Assembly (NCBI RefSeq): GCF_030540765.1
Contig: NZ_JAUOEL010000004.1
Location: forward strand, 62,001-126,000
Reading direction: 5' to 3'
Origin: Flavivirga jejuensis
Lineage (GTDB): Bacteria > Bacteroidota > Bacteroidia > Flavobacteriales > Flavobacteriaceae
DNA length: 64,000 nucleotides
Shown in pieces: positions 44,587 to 53,995 of the stretch (position 1 is the first letter of the stretch; each line of letters starts with the position of its first letter). The notes beneath the pieces were generated by a model. That model searched no databases. It was not told the DNA's origin and saw only the letters and a list, made by a program, of their open reading frames with translations. The position numbers and the translations under genes are program-made.

Positions 44587-45897
44587 ATGCCTGTTAGCTC
44601 CATAAAATCACCAATATTGTCTGAAATAAATTGGATATATAACCTAATACTTCAAACCATAAAACCAATAGAACAAGACGATTTTATAGTTCCACCTATA
44701 TTGCCAGAAAATTTGGCTTATTCAAGCTATTTGAAAAAAGTACAGCCTACTTTGTATGAGCGCGTCATTCTTGCTTTAGCACATTGTTTTCAATTAGCAC
44801 CAAAGCTTTTTCAAAAGTTACAACATGAAGAAATGGAAAATACAACGAGTATAGATTCTTTTGGTTTAATAGCGCACGCTACTACAGGTTATATACAACC
44901 CACAATTCATACCGCTAATTGGCTTTGTGATGCTTGTGGTATAAAGACTCAGTTTTTAAGCGAACATCATTTTTTGTTTGCAGATCATATTATAGAACCT
45001 CTTATCTTTTATCCGTCTATTTTCAATACACCTCTTATTTTTACAAAAAAAGCACAGTATTTATTTTTTGGTGATATTGTATACCTTCCAGAATATAGTA
45101 AAGAGTTTCCTGCAGAATTGTTAGAAACATCCCTTAAAAAAGAGGATCTTATTCTCCCTAAAACTATTTTTAATGAAGTGAATGAATTAATTTATTGGAT
45201 TAATCATGAGGCAGCTTTTGAAAAAGATATTCATCTGAAAAAATGGATTCGTCCAGGTATTAGAGCTTTGTTTTATGGACCTCCTGGAACGGGAAAGTCG
45301 CTTACAGCTACGTTGATAGGTAAAGAAACAAACCGTCCCGTCTATCGCATAGATATTTCCAGCCTTATTTCTAAATATATTGGGGAAACACAAAAAAACC
45401 TGGCTAAAGTTTTTGATCGTGGTGAGCGTAATAATTGGATTTTATTTTTTGATGAGTGTGATGCCATTTTTGGAAGTCGAAGTAATACAGGTGCAGCAAC
45501 TGAACGTGGTGCAAATCAAGAAATTGCTTATTTACTGCAACGTATAGAAAGTTATAGAGGCATTATTTTATTGGCAACGAACTTAAAAGACAATATAGAT
45601 GAGGCTTTTTTAAGACGTTTTGAAGTGAGTATACAATTCGTGATACCCAATGTATCTACACGAATACAACTATGGCATACCATTTTTTCTAATGACTATA
45701 TAATTCCCGATAATTGGATACACAACTTAGCAGTCACTTATAAATTGGGAGGAGGGGCTTTAGTCAATGTTTTACGTTTTGTAGCCTTGTATAAACAGCA
45801 AAATTCTGGAAAGCTTTCTCTTGTAGTTATTTTAGAAGGTATTCGAAGAGAATATAGTAAAATAGGACAAACGATGCCTAATTATAAAACACCCTAA
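44587..45897 (+). CDS. eCIS AAA+ ATPase (Afp15/Pvc15-like)
   Basis: A 436-residue cytoplasmic AAA+ ATPase. Afp15/Pvc15-type ATPases are needed to assemble the particle or load payload. An N-terminal domain (about 1-190) precedes a single AAA module: Walker A GPPGTGKS (about 232-239), SLISKYIGETQKNL, Walker B LFFDECDAIFG (about 286-296), sensor 1 LLATN and the arginine-finger text AFLRRFE. The length and single-module structure match the family. It closes the rightward arm of the eCIS locus. The next gene, 37 bases on, is convergent and belongs to ordinary chromosomal sequence. Confidence 0.9.
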   Translation: MPVSSIKSPILSEINWIYNLILQTIKPIEQDDFIVPPILPENLAYSSYLKKVQPTLYERVILALAHCFQLAPKLFQKLQHEEMENTTSIDSFGLIAHATTGYIQPTIHTANWLCDACGIKTQFLSEHHFLFADHIIEPLIFYPSIFNTPLIFTKKAQYLFFGDIVYLPEYSKEFPAELLETSLKKEDLILPKTIFNEVNELIYWINHEAAFEKDIHLKKWIRPGIRALFYGPPGTGKSLTATLIGKETNRPVYRIDISSLISKYIGETQKNLAKVFDRGERNNWILFFDECDAIFGSRSNTGAATERGANQEIAYLLQRIESYRGIILLATNLKDNIDEAFLRRFEVSIQFVIPNVSTRIQLWHTIFSNDYIIPDNWIHNLAVTYKLGGGALVNVLRFVALYKQQNSGKLSLVVILEGIRREYSKIGQTMPNYKTP

Positions 45898-45933
45898 AAG
45901 CCTATAACAAATATTAGATAACGAACTTTAGCG

Positions 45934-46473
45934 TTACCCCGATTTTTTAATGTTTCTATCAAAATCATCTAAAGCGAAAGCTTCTTTGTATAATATTTCT
46001 ATTTCATTAATAGACTCATTCTCTGAAGAATCGTAATCAATTAATATTTTCCAAAGGTTATCTTCTTTTCTTAAAATAACATGGAATACACCGTAGTATA
46101 ATTTTTGGTTTTCACTACCTGGATTTATAATAAATTTATAGATACCTCGCTCAGACGCCATACCATCTTTACAAACCCGTTCTAAAAATCTAAAAGAAAT
46201 AGATTGTCTTAAAGCCTGGTTGCTCCAACGATTCTTATAGCCTTCTAGATAGGCTTCTTTATTTCTAATGGATTTGTAGTCACCTCCATTTACTCGAATT
46301 AAGTCGTCACTATGTAAACTTTCAAACAATTGATAATCTACGGTTTCGAAAGACTTGGAGAATTTATTCCAAATTTGAGAATTAATCTCTTTTAAATCAT
46401 TATAATTTTGAGAAATGGCCTGATTAATAAAAAGTAAAAATAGGCTAATAGTATAAATTGCTACTCGGTTCAT
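45934..46473 (-). CDS. Exported NTF2-like (DUF4440/SnoaL-type) protein
   Basis: A 179-residue protein with a signal peptide (MNRVAIYTISLFLLFINQAIS). The mature part resembles the cone-shaped NTF2-like DUF4440 fold: INSQIWNKFSKSFETVDYQLFESLHSDDLIRVNGG (in parts), then SISFRFLERV and GVFHVILRKEDNLWKILIDYDS. Such proteins bind small ligands, and no catalytic residue can be assigned. It lies 38 bases after the hydrolase gene on the same strand. Confidence 0.75.
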   Translation of the reverse strand: MNRVAIYTISLFLLFINQAISQNYNDLKEINSQIWNKFSKSFETVDYQLFESLHSDDLIRVNGGDYKSIRNKEAYLEGYKNRWSNQALRQSISFRFLERVCKDGMASERGIYKFIINPGSENQKLYYGVFHVILRKEDNLWKILIDYDSSENESINEIEILYKEAFALDDFDRNIKKSG

Positions 46474-46510
46474 TTTTGGTCTTTTTGAGAACCGAAAGGT
46501 ACGAAAAATA

Positions 46511-47164
46511 TTATATATTATTTACTAGCCAATTTTTAAACTCATGAAAATTCTGAGGAGCAACACCATGTCCCACAGGAAATTCAGAGTATTGATGTTT
46601 AATATTGAGACTATTTAAGAAAGGAGCTGTTTGTCTTGCCCAGTCAACGGGAATAACTTGATCCACACTTCCGTGGGAACAATAAAAATTAAGATGCGAG
46701 TAGTCTTTAGCGTCTTCTAGAGGAATAATATCTTTATACACATAACCACTTAAAGCTATAATATTTTTAACTTTTTCAGGGTACGTTAAAGCGACAGCAT
46801 AACTTAAAATACTCCCTTGACTAAATCCTAAAAGTGAGACATTGTTTTTATTTACAGGGTAAGCCTCAATAACCTCGTCAATAAACTTAGAGATCAGGTC
46901 GCGAGATGCTTCAGCTTGCTCATTATCGTTCCATTTACCTTTGCCTGCATCAAAATTAATGGCATACCAGGCATTTCCATAGGGTTGCATAGGGTAAGGT
47001 GCTTTAACCGAAATAATAAAGAGCTCTTCTGGTAATTCGCTGGCAAATGAAAATAAATCGTTTTCATCACTACCGTAACCATGTAGCATAATTAACAACG
47101 GTGCATTTTCTGTTAAAGTAGATTTACGAACTATATGATGTAAAGAAAGTGTATTGTTTGTCAT
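46511..47164 (-). CDS. Alpha/beta hydrolase, phospholipase/carboxylesterase family
   Basis: A 217-residue cytoplasmic esterase. It shows the oxyanion-hole region LIMLHGYGSDENDL, the nucleophile elbow GFSQGSILSYAVAL (Ser in GFSQG), an acidic residue in HGSVDQVIPVDWA and the catalytic His in FPVGHGVAPQNF. These fit the Abhydrolase_2 group, which cleaves carboxyl or thioesters. Length is normal. It is followed by the DUF4440 gene, and a repeat (47168-47312) lies in front of it. Substrate unknown. Confidence 0.87.
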   Translation of the reverse strand: MTNNTLSLHHIVRKSTLTENAPLLIMLHGYGSDENDLFSFASELPEELFIISVKAPYPMQPYGNAWYAINFDAGKGKWNDNEQAEASRDLISKFIDEVIEAYPVNKNNVSLLGFSQGSILSYAVALTYPEKVKNIIALSGYVYKDIIPLEDAKDYSHLNFYCSHGSVDQVIPVDWARQTAPFLNSLNIKHQYSEFPVGHGVAPQNFHEFKNWLVNNI

Positions 47165-47167
47165 TTA

Positions 47168-47312
47168 TTAGTTTAAAATGTAGTTAAAACTATGTGTTTC
47201 GTTTTCAGCTTCTAGAAACTTTTAGCATGAATTTCACGAATTCAGTTTTACCATGATTATTATTTTATGCTTCGGTATTTTACAAAGCAAATCTATAGAC
47301 TTTCAGGAGTGA
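47168..47312. repeat. Dispersed intergenic repeat, copy E
   Basis: It has TTAGTTTAAAATGTAGTTAA, a CGTTTTCAGCTTCTAGAAAC block, CACGAATTCAGTTTTACCATG and a weakened CTATAGACTTTCAGGAG end. It fills the whole gap between the leftward DUF4870-like gene and the hydrolase gene, at the same position relative to a minus-strand stop codon as copies A and C. Confidence 0.55.
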
Positions 47313-47313
47313 T

Positions 47314-47646
47314 TTACTTACCCAGATTTACAAATATTTTTTGATATAAATTACCCACAAGTGGAACGGTTTGGGCTTTTCGCCCTACAGCATTCATAAA
47401 ACCATAAATAAAGAGTACACAAAAAAACATATAAAATCCTAAAGAGATAGTCCAACTATCAAAACTTCCAATAATATATCCAAGAGCAAAAAAAGTAAGC
47501 CATAAGCCTAAAGCTTGTCTTATATGAAAACTAGCAAATTCATTTTTATTTTCATTATTTAAAAAAAAGGCAATAATGGTCCCAAATATAGTTAGATAGC
47601 TAATTATAGCATTTTGTCTTCCTGCTTCAATATCTTTCTCAGTCAT
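47314..47646 (-). CDS. DUF4870-like small membrane protein
   Basis: A 110-residue protein with three hydrophobic segments (about 13-32, 50-65, 70-90) and the pattern NEFASFHIRQALGLWL, which is the QAxxF-type text of DUF4870/Tic20-like proteins. Its role is unknown. It follows the dihydroorotase-like gene by 3 bases, an arrangement common in flavobacteria, and is probably co-transcribed with it and the BatA-like gene. Confidence 0.7.
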   Translation of the reverse strand: MTEKDIEAGRQNAIISYLTIFGTIIAFFLNNENKNEFASFHIRQALGLWLTFFALGYIIGSFDSWTISLGFYMFFCVLFIYGFMNAVGRKAQTVPLVGNLYQKIFVNLGK

Positions 47647-47649
47647 ACT

Positions 47650-48906
47650 TTATTGATTTAATGAAATTTTGTTGTTAGAGATGATTCCATAAACATTCCC
47701 TTTTAAAGTTTCACCTTCAAAAATGGTATTTTTCGATTTTGAAATAATGTCCTTTTTAGAAAACGAATATTCAGTGTCTGGATTAAAAAGCGTGATATTA
47801 ATTTTATTACCAATATTAATAGGTGTCTGTTCTAAAGCAAACCGTGTTTTTCCTTTGGTTAAAATATCTATTGTTTTCTTAGTTGTGAATATAGTTTGTA
47901 AAGCTCCAAAGGCACTTTCTAACCCTATAGTTCCATACTCGGCATGATCAAATTCTACTTTTTTTTGTTCAATATCAATAGGATTATGATCGCTTGTAAC
48001 CATATCGATTGTGCCATCTTTTACACCTTCAATTAGAGCTTGTGTATCTTCTTGAGTACGTAAGGGTGGTAATACTTTAAAATGTGTATTGAAGTCTGTT
48101 AATACGGTATCAGTAAAATATAAATTATGTATAGCAACACTACAGGAAACATCTAATTTTTTCTTTTTGGCTTCTCTTATAAGAGCCACAGATGTTGCTG
48201 TAGAAATGGTAGGGATATGTAATTTTCCGTTTGTATATTCTAGTAAAAATAGATCGCGTGTTACTTGTAGTTCTTCAGCCAGGGCAGGATTCCCTTTTAA
48301 ACCAAGCGTGGTACTTGTTATGTTTTCATTCATAACACCGTTGCCAGAGATTTTATTTTCTTGCGGAAATGAATAAACTAATCCTCCAAAATTACTTGTA
48401 TATTGCAAAGCAATTTTCATAAGATTGGGATTGGAAATAGGTTTTTTATAATCGTAAAAAGCCACCGCTCCAGCAGAATTCATATCATAAAGCTCTGCTA
48501 AATCTGCACCTTTACCACCTGTAGTAAGAGATCCAATAGGTAATAATGTAACGGCGTTGTTGTGTGACTTTGCGTTAATAAAAGTAATGTCAGAATTAGA
48601 ATCTAAAACAGGGTTGGTATTTGCATTTAATGCCACAGCGGTAAAACCAGAAGCAGCAGCCGTTTTAAGTCCGTTTTTTATAGTTTCACGTTCTTCAAAA
48701 CCAGGTTCTCCAAAACAGACACTGCTATCGAACCAACCTTGCGAAATATGCAGATTGTCTAACTTAATCTCTTGATAATTATTTGTGTTTTTAATGCTAG
48801 TAGCAATCTTTGAAATCGTACCATTTTCAATTAATAAATCTTGAGTTGTGTTATGGAACTCGCTTTTTGGATCTATTATCGTGGCAGATTTTATAAGTAC
48901 GTTCAT
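47650..48906 (-). CDS. pyrC: Dihydroorotase-like protein lacking the zinc-binding HxH motif
   Basis: A 418-residue member of the dihydroorotase family. The usual motif near residue 60 (D.H.H.REPG) reads FDSSVCFGEPGFEERETI, so the two metal-binding His are absent, and later zinc ligands are weak, although TSDHNPI near residue 306 is kept. Bacteroidota carry such paralogues widely. They are probably not catalytic and may act with aspartate carbamoyltransferase, as PyrX-like subunits do. An active PyrC must then lie elsewhere in the genome. It overlaps the BatA-like gene by 4 bases. The symbol reflects the common annotation, not a proven reaction. Confidence 0.75.
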   Translation of the reverse strand: MNVLIKSATIIDPKSEFHNTTQDLLIENGTISKIATSIKNTNNYQEIKLDNLHISQGWFDSSVCFGEPGFEERETIKNGLKTAAASGFTAVALNANTNPVLDSNSDITFINAKSHNNAVTLLPIGSLTTGGKGADLAELYDMNSAGAVAFYDYKKPISNPNLMKIALQYTSNFGGLVYSFPQENKISGNGVMNENITSTTLGLKGNPALAEELQVTRDLFLLEYTNGKLHIPTISTATSVALIREAKKKKLDVSCSVAIHNLYFTDTVLTDFNTHFKVLPPLRTQEDTQALIEGVKDGTIDMVTSDHNPIDIEQKKVEFDHAEYGTIGLESAFGALQTIFTTKKTIDILTKGKTRFALEQTPINIGNKINITLFNPDTEYSFSKKDIISKSKNTIFEGETLKGNVYGIISNNKISLNQ

Positions 48907-50825
48907 TTATAGTATTTTAAGATGCCCATTTCAATAATTAATAACGCTAGCGCAAAAATAACAAACCATTTCCATAAGGCGTTAATTTTTGTATCACTTT
49001 TTAAGGTGTCAAAAATTTCGGTAATTGAATGACTAACCGTAATGTTTTTTGAAGGTGAAAGATTTCTATAGATTAAATGACTTTCATCTCTATTATAATT
49101 ATAGCTAATATTTTTTATGCTTTCGTTTTTGTTTTTTATAGCATAAGTCGCTGCTATCGACGGATCTTTAGACGTATTTACAACTACTTTGTTATTGAAG
49201 TATTGCTGTCTTGGTATGATGTTAATATCGTTATTTACTAATGATAAGATATCATCTTGTTGTAATTGTGTATCGACATCAAAAGTGTTTTCCTGTCCAA
49301 TAGTATAATATAAATTGGGCGTTTTGAGACTGTATTTTCCTATATTATAAAGCGTTGGAACTATCAATGGTGAGTTTGTGAAACTTGAATTCTCACTGTT
49401 TAAAGGCGCAGTAAAAATAAAAGCATTATTATTTTGATACAAAAAGGGTTTCCCATCCTCAAATTGTAAAGCGGCAGCACTGTTTGACGAAACATTATAA
49501 AAGCTTGTCACTTTAGGGTACTGAAAATTGCTTACTTGTTTTTCAAATACACCATTATTATACAAAGGGTGTGCATAATTAATAGTTGTAATCCGTTTTT
49601 CGGTTTGTAGTAAGTCGTTAAAATTAGAACCGTAATTGGTTAATAATTGATTATAGGATTGTTTATTTATATTTTTTGAAGGAATTACAATTAGTGTGCC
49701 TCCTTGTATCGTGAATTGCTTTAACGTTGCAACTAAGGCATTAGGAATAGCATCCAACTCATTTAAAATTATAAGATGCTGTTGGTCAATAATATTATAA
49801 TCTAATTGGTTTTCTAAAGCTGCTGTGTAATTGAATTCGTTATTAGTATAAATACGTTTTAAGAAAGAATCATTTGTAGCATTTATAGAAAGGACATTCG
49901 CTTTTGATGCCTTGTTAATATTGAAATACAAGCTATTGTCAAACTGTAAATTAATATCGTCAATTATAATGGTTCCGTTAATAACTTCGTTTATAGGAAT
50001 AGAAAATATGGTTTCGGCATTATTTTCAATAGCTACCGAAGTTTTAGCAATTAAATTATCATTATTGAATAGCGAAACAGGTAGATTTTCAATAGGGCTT
50101 CCACTGTTTTTTATAAGTACTTTTAACGCTATAGTTGTTGCTGTTCTTTTAGAAACATAAATACTATCAATACTAATGTTACTAGTGTTGATAGGTTGTA
50201 ACTTTACTAAATGAAGCTTTGTAAGAGAGTCTGTTTCTAGGTTGAAACTTGATGCATCTTGCTGGAAATCGGAAATAAAAACCAGATTTTTTAAAGTGCT
50301 TTTTTGTTTGCTAAATACGGTTTTACTTTTTAATAAAGCAGCTTTAGATGTTAGCTTGGTAGATGTATACTGTAATTGCAGTAAATCATTTTTAATGGCT
50401 TTTATTGTTGTGTTTTTATACGTATTGTCGTTAGTAATTAATGAGATATTTTCATTTTCGGGGACATTACTAATAATATCTTGAACGGCACGTTTTAAAA
50501 GAGCTCCTTGACTTCCTTTGGCTTGTAAACTAAACGAATTATCTAAATAAATAACGGTTTCTTTTTTAGTTTTAAAGCTATCCGATTTAGACGTAAATGG
50601 CTGTGTAAATGCAAGAACAATGGCAGCAAGAAGGAGTAATCTTGTGCAAAGAATTAACCATTTTTTTATCTGCGAGCTTTTACGGGTCTGTATCGTAGCT
50701 TCTTTTAAAAATGCCACATTAGTAAAAGGAACTTTTTGAAATTTACGTAATTGAAATAAGTGAACAATTATGGGAATAAGCAGTAAAAATAAAGCGTAAA
50801 GAAGATCTGGATGTTTAAACTGCAT
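48903..50825 (-). CDS. BatA-domain membrane protein (aerotolerance-type)
   Basis: A 640-residue protein. The N-terminal BatA module (about 1-80) has two helices with HPDLLYALFLLLIPIIVHLFQLRKFQKVPFTNVAFL (in parts) and WLILCTRLLLLAAIVLAF. A periplasmic region with a VWA-like start (KETVIYLDNSFSLQ) lies in the middle, and one helix (WKWFVIFALALLIIEMGIL) is near the C-terminus. Its function is unknown beyond the family link with oxidative stress tolerance in Bacteroides. It is followed by the dihydroorotase-like gene with a 4-base overlap. Confidence 0.82.
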   Translation of the reverse strand: MQFKHPDLLYALFLLLIPIIVHLFQLRKFQKVPFTNVAFLKEATIQTRKSSQIKKWLILCTRLLLLAAIVLAFTQPFTSKSDSFKTKKETVIYLDNSFSLQAKGSQGALLKRAVQDIISNVPENENISLITNDNTYKNTTIKAIKNDLLQLQYTSTKLTSKAALLKSKTVFSKQKSTLKNLVFISDFQQDASSFNLETDSLTKLHLVKLQPINTSNISIDSIYVSKRTATTIALKVLIKNSGSPIENLPVSLFNNDNLIAKTSVAIENNAETIFSIPINEVINGTIIIDDINLQFDNSLYFNINKASKANVLSINATNDSFLKRIYTNNEFNYTAALENQLDYNIIDQQHLIILNELDAIPNALVATLKQFTIQGGTLIVIPSKNINKQSYNQLLTNYGSNFNDLLQTEKRITTINYAHPLYNNGVFEKQVSNFQYPKVTSFYNVSSNSAAALQFEDGKPFLYQNNNAFIFTAPLNSENSSFTNSPLIVPTLYNIGKYSLKTPNLYYTIGQENTFDVDTQLQQDDILSLVNNDINIIPRQQYFNNKVVVNTSKDPSIAATYAIKNKNESIKNISYNYNRDESHLIYRNLSPSKNITVSHSITEIFDTLKSDTKINALWKWFVIFALALLIIEMGILKYYK

Positions 50826-50987
50826 TCATTTTTATATTTGTCAAAGCTACATATTTTTTTTCATTTTCAAGTTATTGAATGAAATGAAAAAAATATTATT
50901 AGCTTCCTTCTTATATTATTTTACAAATATATATCACAGAGGAAAAATAGAAAATAAAAATGAATATTTTAATACGTATTTTAGAAA

Positions 50988-51995
50988 TTAACAAAAGAAA
51001 ATATAATCTATAATAGGCATCATATTTAGAGCCTTCATATAATTTTTAATCTCTATTTGTGCTTCCTTATTAGCAACAGTAATGATACTTTGAGGATTAT
51101 TGATTTCTTTTAAATAACCAAAAGGCTTTAATATTTTACCATAAATATCTCTTCCAATTTTATTTGGATTATCACAAATCCACTCAAAAGGAATGTCTTT
51201 TTTTATAAGGGTTTTAGCTACCGTTTTTCCTTTGTTTCCAGCTCCCCAAACTATAAGTGTTTTATTAGGACTACGATCTAACTCTAAAAAGTAATGCAGT
51301 TTTATATCTATAAAATGGTTCTCGGCATAATGCTCGTGTGTTCTTGAGGTTCGCGAACTATAATCTCTCCAATCATGAATAATATCATTACAAGGGATGC
51401 ATTTATAATTATGCTTATAAAACCTAAAAGCCAAATCGTAATCTTCAGGATATCTATTTGGGTTAAAAGCATCACATGTTATTAGGTCGCTTCTGTGGAT
51501 CATCCAACAGGGGGAAGGTATGACACATTCTTTATAAATTTCAGAATAATTACGCCCCATTTTGGTTAAGTTATTCAACCAAATCTCATAGTTTTTGTAG
51601 CCTTCTTTAATACCTTCTTTAGAAAAATAATTAACCAAGCCAATGGCTACATGTTGTTTGCCATATTTTAATAAATTAGTTACTAATACTTCTAATTTGT
51701 TAGCATGCATAACATCATCACTATCCATTCTTGTAATAAATTCACCTTTACTATGTTTAAAAGCGAATCGTAAAGCATCAATAATGCCATTTCCCGAGTT
51801 TTTTAAAAGGACTATTCTATGGTCATTTTCAGCAAATTCTTTAACGATATTAAAACTAGAATCTGATGAAGCATCATCAACGATGAGCAATTCCCAATTC
51901 GTATATGTTTGGTTTAATACAGAGACCAGGCAAGCTTTTATAAAAGCTTCTGTATTCTTAAAAGGGACAAGTATACTAACTAGAGGAGTTTGCAT
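50988..51995 (-). CDS. Glycosyltransferase family 2
   Basis: A 335-residue cytoplasmic GT-A type glycosyltransferase. It shows the nucleotide-binding start VSILVPFKNTEAFIKACL, ELLIVDDASSDSSF, the acid motif RMDSDD (DxD) at about 95, and NPNRYPEDYDLAFRFY with the acceptor-side acid. The C-terminal 90 residues have a separate domain with LIVWGAGNKGKTVAKTL, a nucleotide-binding-like loop. The sugar donor is not predictable. The gene stands alone, facing away from the M61 peptidase gene across a 98-bp gap. Confidence 0.85.
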   Translation of the reverse strand: MQTPLVSILVPFKNTEAFIKACLVSVLNQTYTNWELLIVDDASSDSSFNIVKEFAENDHRIVLLKNSGNGIIDALRFAFKHSKGEFITRMDSDDVMHANKLEVLVTNLLKYGKQHVAIGLVNYFSKEGIKEGYKNYEIWLNNLTKMGRNYSEIYKECVIPSPCWMIHRSDLITCDAFNPNRYPEDYDLAFRFYKHNYKCIPCNDIIHDWRDYSSRTSRTHEHYAENHFIDIKLHYFLELDRSPNKTLIVWGAGNKGKTVAKTLIKKDIPFEWICDNPNKIGRDIYGKILKPFGYLKEINNPQSIITVANKEAQIEIKNYMKALNMMPIIDYIFFC

Positions 51996-52093
51996 TGGGC
52001 GAATATAATTTAACTTTTTAACATAACCTTAAGAATAGAGCCCGTAACATAATGGTATTTTGTGCGTCAATTAAAAAAACAAACGTTAATTAG

Positions 52094-53986
52094 ATGAATA
52101 CTAAAACATTTGCCTCGTTATTTGCAGGTATTTTACTAGCCAGTTGTAGTTCTACAAAGAACACAAAAAATGATTTAGCAACAAGTTTACCTATATCCAC
52201 ATCAATAAACTTAGTAGGTATTGATAACGATAAAGCACCAGTAGTTATTAATCCTGGGAGATTTACGGTGGAAACTGTAACATATCGTTTACCAAAAGTT
52301 ATACAAGGGACTTATTCTGTAAGTGACTTTGGGAAGTATGTTGATGATTTTAAGGCGATTGATTATGAAGGAAATGAGATGCAGGTGAATAAAGTAGATA
52401 CTAATTCATGGTCTATTAGTAATGCAAAACAATTAGATAAAATTACTTATTTGGTTAATGATACTTACGATATTGAAGTTAATGGTGGTATAGGAAAAGA
52501 TACGCCTTTTTCACCTTCAGGCACAAACCTGGAACCCAATAATTATGTATTAAATTTACATGGTTTTATTGGGTATTTTGATTCTTTAAAAAAGAACCAA
52601 TACAAATTAGATATTACCGCTTCGGCAGATTTTATACGTACTTCGGCATTACAAAATGTAGGTTCTGCGACTAGTGAAGACGGGAAAAATATAACGACAA
52701 GTTATTTTGCTTCAAGGTACTTCGATATTACCGATAATCCTATGATGTACGGTAATTTAGATGTTGAAGAATTCGAAGTAGGGACTATTAAAATTGTATT
52801 AAGTGTATATTCTCCTAATAAAGTTCATTCGGCAAAATCTTTAAAAGAGACTGTATTTAAAATGATGCAAGCTCAAAAAACATATTTAGGTGATATAAAT
52901 ACAACATCGCGTTATGATATTTATCTGTACTTATCGGAAGGAAAAGAAGATTCTCCAAAAGGATTTGGGGCATTGGAACATCACACATCCACAGTAGTTG
53001 TATTACCAGAATCTATGCCAAAGGAAGCTTTAGCAGAGAGTATGACAGATGTCGTTTCTCATGAGTTTTTTCATATAGTAACGCCTTTAAGCGTACATTC
53101 TGAGGATGTGCATTATTTCGATTATAACAATCCTACTTTCTCAAAGCATTTATGGATGTATGAAGGTGTTACTGAATATTTTGCTACATTATTTCAAGTA
53201 AATCAAGGGCTTGTTAATGACACTGATTTTTATAATAAAATTATGAGTAAAATTCAAAGCTCTAAACGTTTGAATGACGCTATGAGTTTTACTATAATGA
53301 GTGAGAATGTTTTAAAAGCACCTTATAAGGATCAATATTTAAACGTATATCAAAAAGGAGCGTTAATAGGGATGTGTGTTGATATTTTAATGCGAGAAGC
53401 GAGCAATGGGAATAGAGGTATTTTATCTTTAATGAAAGAGTTATCGAATAAATATGGGAAAAATAAACCGTTTGAAGATGATAAACTTATTGATGAAATT
53501 GTAGCCATGACATATCCTTCTCTACGTGAATTTTTTAATACGCATGTTATTGGAGATTTACCAATAAATTATAATGAGTTTTTTGAAAAAGTTGGCTTAG
53601 AAGTTGGAGAAGGAAAGGTAGAAACTAATTATATATTAATGGATGGGGCTCCTATTGTGAGTGGAGATCCAGAAAAAGGAACCATATTTTTTACAGAGAT
53701 GGTATTAAAGAATAGTTTTTGGGTAGAGCAAGGTGTACAAGCTAACGATGTTATTAAATCTGTTGATGGAGAGGCTTTAACAATGCAAAATGCTAATAGC
53801 ATTTTACAAAAAGTCTTTATGTGGAAACCAGGTAAAGATATTGAAGTCGTATTAGACAGAAATGGTGAAGAGGTTCTTGTTAAAACAACTACTACGCAAG
53901 CTTATGCTACGGGTAAAGCTATTATAGAAAAGGCTAATGCTACAGAGGCACAAAAGACATTGCGTAATGCTTGGTTAAAAGGATAA
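52094..53986 (+). CDS. M61 glycyl-aminopeptidase-like lipoprotein with PDZ domain
   Basis: A 630-residue lipoprotein metallopeptidase. The signal peptide ends in a lipobox (ILLASCSS), so it is membrane-anchored. The M61 catalytic domain has HEFFH at 323-327 within VVSHEFFHIVTPLSVH, and the third ligand is in WMYEGVTEYFAT. A C-terminal PDZ-like region (about 540-620) shows VEQGVQANDVIKSVDGEALT and GKDIEVVLDRNG. It cuts N-terminal Gly-containing peptides in known family members. Full length and no anomaly. It is followed by 400 bp of repeat-rich, gene-free DNA. Confidence 0.9.
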   Translation: MNTKTFASLFAGILLASCSSTKNTKNDLATSLPISTSINLVGIDNDKAPVVINPGRFTVETVTYRLPKVIQGTYSVSDFGKYVDDFKAIDYEGNEMQVNKVDTNSWSISNAKQLDKITYLVNDTYDIEVNGGIGKDTPFSPSGTNLEPNNYVLNLHGFIGYFDSLKKNQYKLDITASADFIRTSALQNVGSATSEDGKNITTSYFASRYFDITDNPMMYGNLDVEEFEVGTIKIVLSVYSPNKVHSAKSLKETVFKMMQAQKTYLGDINTTSRYDIYLYLSEGKEDSPKGFGALEHHTSTVVVLPESMPKEALAESMTDVVSHEFFHIVTPLSVHSEDVHYFDYNNPTFSKHLWMYEGVTEYFATLFQVNQGLVNDTDFYNKIMSKIQSSKRLNDAMSFTIMSENVLKAPYKDQYLNVYQKGALIGMCVDILMREASNGNRGILSLMKELSNKYGKNKPFEDDKLIDEIVAMTYPSLREFFNTHVIGDLPINYNEFFEKVGLEVGEGKVETNYILMDGAPIVSGDPEKGTIFFTEMVLKNSFWVEQGVQANDVIKSVDGEALTMQNANSILQKVFMWKPGKDIEVVLDRNGEEVLVKTTTTQAYATGKAIIEKANATEAQKTLRNAWLKG

Positions 53987-53995
53987 TTTTATAGT

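Noticed and set aside
3339-45897. Prophage
   Set aside because: No capsid, portal, terminase, integrase or lysogeny genes. DUF4157, DUF4255 and the AAA+ ATPase mark an eCIS.
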